Part shown: positions 63,264 through 64,000 of the stretch, one piece after another
How the letters are laid out: each line of letters begins with the position of its first letter
Position numbering within the stretch: the stretch's first letter is position 1
Source: CAYQXJ01 sp964421565
Lineage (GTDB): Bacteria > Planctomycetota > Brocadiia > SM23-32
Length of the DNA: 64,000 nucleotides
NCBI GenBank assembly: GCA_964421565.1
Contig: CAYQXJ010000017.1
Span: 1-64,000, forward strand
Direction: 5' to 3'
Notes under the pieces: model-generated
The model's input: only the letters and a program-made list of their open reading frames with translations
The model's database searches: none
What the model was told of the DNA's origin: nothing
Position numbers and translations under genes: made by a program

Positions 63264-64000
63264 ATGAGACCCGCAGTTCATTCCTGGAGTTTCCGCAACC
63301 TATTCCGCCAGGATCCCGAGCTTGACATTCGTCAGGTCTTGGACACGGTTTGCGAGATGGGCTTCCGCGCCATGGAGGTCATGTCCGGCAAGGCGGGCGC
63401 CCCGGCCGAGCACTTCGGCTCGGACGACCCGCAGCACCTTCGGCAGGTCATGGCCTATGCCGAGAGTGTGGGTGTGAGCATCACCTGCCTGTCCACTTAC
63501 AACGACTTCGCGTACGTGAAGGACGAGCAATGGCGGCTGGCCAACATCCGTTACGTCAAGGATTGGCTGCGCATTGCCGCTGACCTCGGCGTGCCCAACA
63601 TCCGCATGCTCACCGGCTACTACATTGAGGGTGAGGATCGCCAACGACTGGAGGAGCTGACACTGGCGGGGATACGCGAATGCGTGCCGGTTGCTGAGGA
63701 GTGCGGCGTGAACATGGCCATCGAGAATCACAACTCCATCTTCTTTGAGGCGGACGACATCCTCTGGCTGATCGATCAAGTGGGCTCAGACCGGCTGACT
63801 ACCTGCCCCGACCCGAGCAACTGGTGTCGGGGCTTCCTGACCGGTGAAGCGCCTGCCGGGGAGCGCGAGAAGGTCTTTGAGGAGGCGGCCAAGGTTGTTT
63901 CGTTCGCCACGCAGTCGCACCTCAAACTGCGTGGCATCACGGAAGACGGCAAGCTTGTGGGCTGGGGCGATGACCTGGAACGGTTGATCCGCATCTACGA
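63264..64000 (+). CDS. Sugar phosphate isomerase/epimerase (3' end outside the window)
   Basis: At least 245 residues of an AP-endonuclease-2/xylose-isomerase TIM barrel: WSFRNLFRQD near the start, FRAMEVMSGKAG, LTGYYIEGEDR and NMAIENHNSIFFEAD with a metal-binding Glu. The gene runs off the window end without a stop. AGGAGC precedes the ATG. It probably isomerises or epimerises a sugar; which one is not visible. Confidence 0.75.
   Translation, partial: MRPAVHSWSFRNLFRQDPELDIRQVLDTVCEMGFRAMEVMSGKAGAPAEHFGSDDPQHLRQVMAYAESVGVSITCLSTYNDFAYVKDEQWRLANIRYVKDWLRIAADLGVPNIRMLTGYYIEGEDRQRLEELTLAGIRECVPVAEECGVNMAIENHNSIFFEADDILWLIDQVGSDRLTTCPDPSNWCRGFLTGEAPAGEREKVFEEAAKVVSFATQSHLKLRGITEDGKLVGWGDDLERLIRIY

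Noticed and set aside
1..64000. CRISPR arrays, rRNA or tRNA genes, integrases, phage genes
   Set aside because: I looked for regular repeats, conserved rRNA or tRNA motifs and integrase motifs on both strands and saw none; a covariance-model search would be needed to exclude small RNAs.

Overview
This is a GC-rich, gene-dense bacterial chromosome segment. The replication and housekeeping genes (gyrA, gyrB, dnaN, DciA-like) sit among sulfatases, glycoside hydrolases, esterases, formylglycine-generating-enzyme-like (SUMF1) proteins, Gfo/Idh/MocA dehydrogenases and large DUF6784/DUF6785-type membrane proteins. That mixture, with a zinc-ribbon pseudokinase, an Sm-like small protein and a reorganised sigma-factor-like protein, resembles planctomycetes or related uncultured polysaccharide degraders. 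This is inference from gene content; no rRNA gene is present to settle it. A superoxide reductase and a ferredoxin suggest an anaerobic or microaerophilic life.

Layout. 1-9.1 kb: TRL-like lipoprotein, deaminase, GH57-type enzyme with an unknown partner, NikR plus a stand-alone homocysteine methyltransferase, a secreted GH106-like protein and a sulfatase. 9.2-11.9 kb: zinc-ribbon repeat protein, purC, a beta-propeller glycosidase-like protein. 11.9-19.4 kb: leftward replication block dnaN - dciA-like - gyrB - zinc-ribbon protein - gyrA, preceded by an AT-richer gap with DnaA-box-like sites. 19.9-23.6 kb: DUF1015 protein, a sigma-region-2/HTH chimera and a PP-loop enzyme. 24-46 kb: carbohydrate catabolism, with three DUF6784/6785 paralogues, a frameshifted sulfatase, two esterases, zwf, a KARI-like protein, a PHP/DUF3604 protein, a GH2 enzyme, a dehydrogenase, a cupin and a TIM-barrel isomerase. 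46-53 kb: unknown nuclease-like gene, SnoaL-like protein, two SUMF1 proteins, a CocE/NonD hydrolase and a pseudokinase. 53.7-59.4 kb: Sm-like protein, dprA, AddB-like nuclease, queE, a tiny membrane protein. 59.4-64 kb: dehydrogenase, aldolase, Hsp20, ferredoxin, superoxide reductase and the 5' part of a sugar isomerase/epimerase.

The sulfatases, esterases, GH57/GH106/GH2 enzymes, dehydrogenases, isomerases and aldolase fit breakdown of sulfated, acetylated, deoxy-sugar-rich polysaccharide. The membrane paralogues may be transporters, but that is a guess.

The segment also carries decaying genes: a GH43 remnant, a SpoU-type methyltransferase remnant, an IS1380-type transposase tail interrupted by a 46-bp palindromic insert, and a sulfatase with one frameshift. 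Many genes have a readable sigma-70-type promoter with a TTGNNN box, a 16-18 bp spacer and a TACACT/TATACT/TAGAAT box. The promoter of the pseudokinase lies so close to its ATG that the mRNA is probably leaderless.
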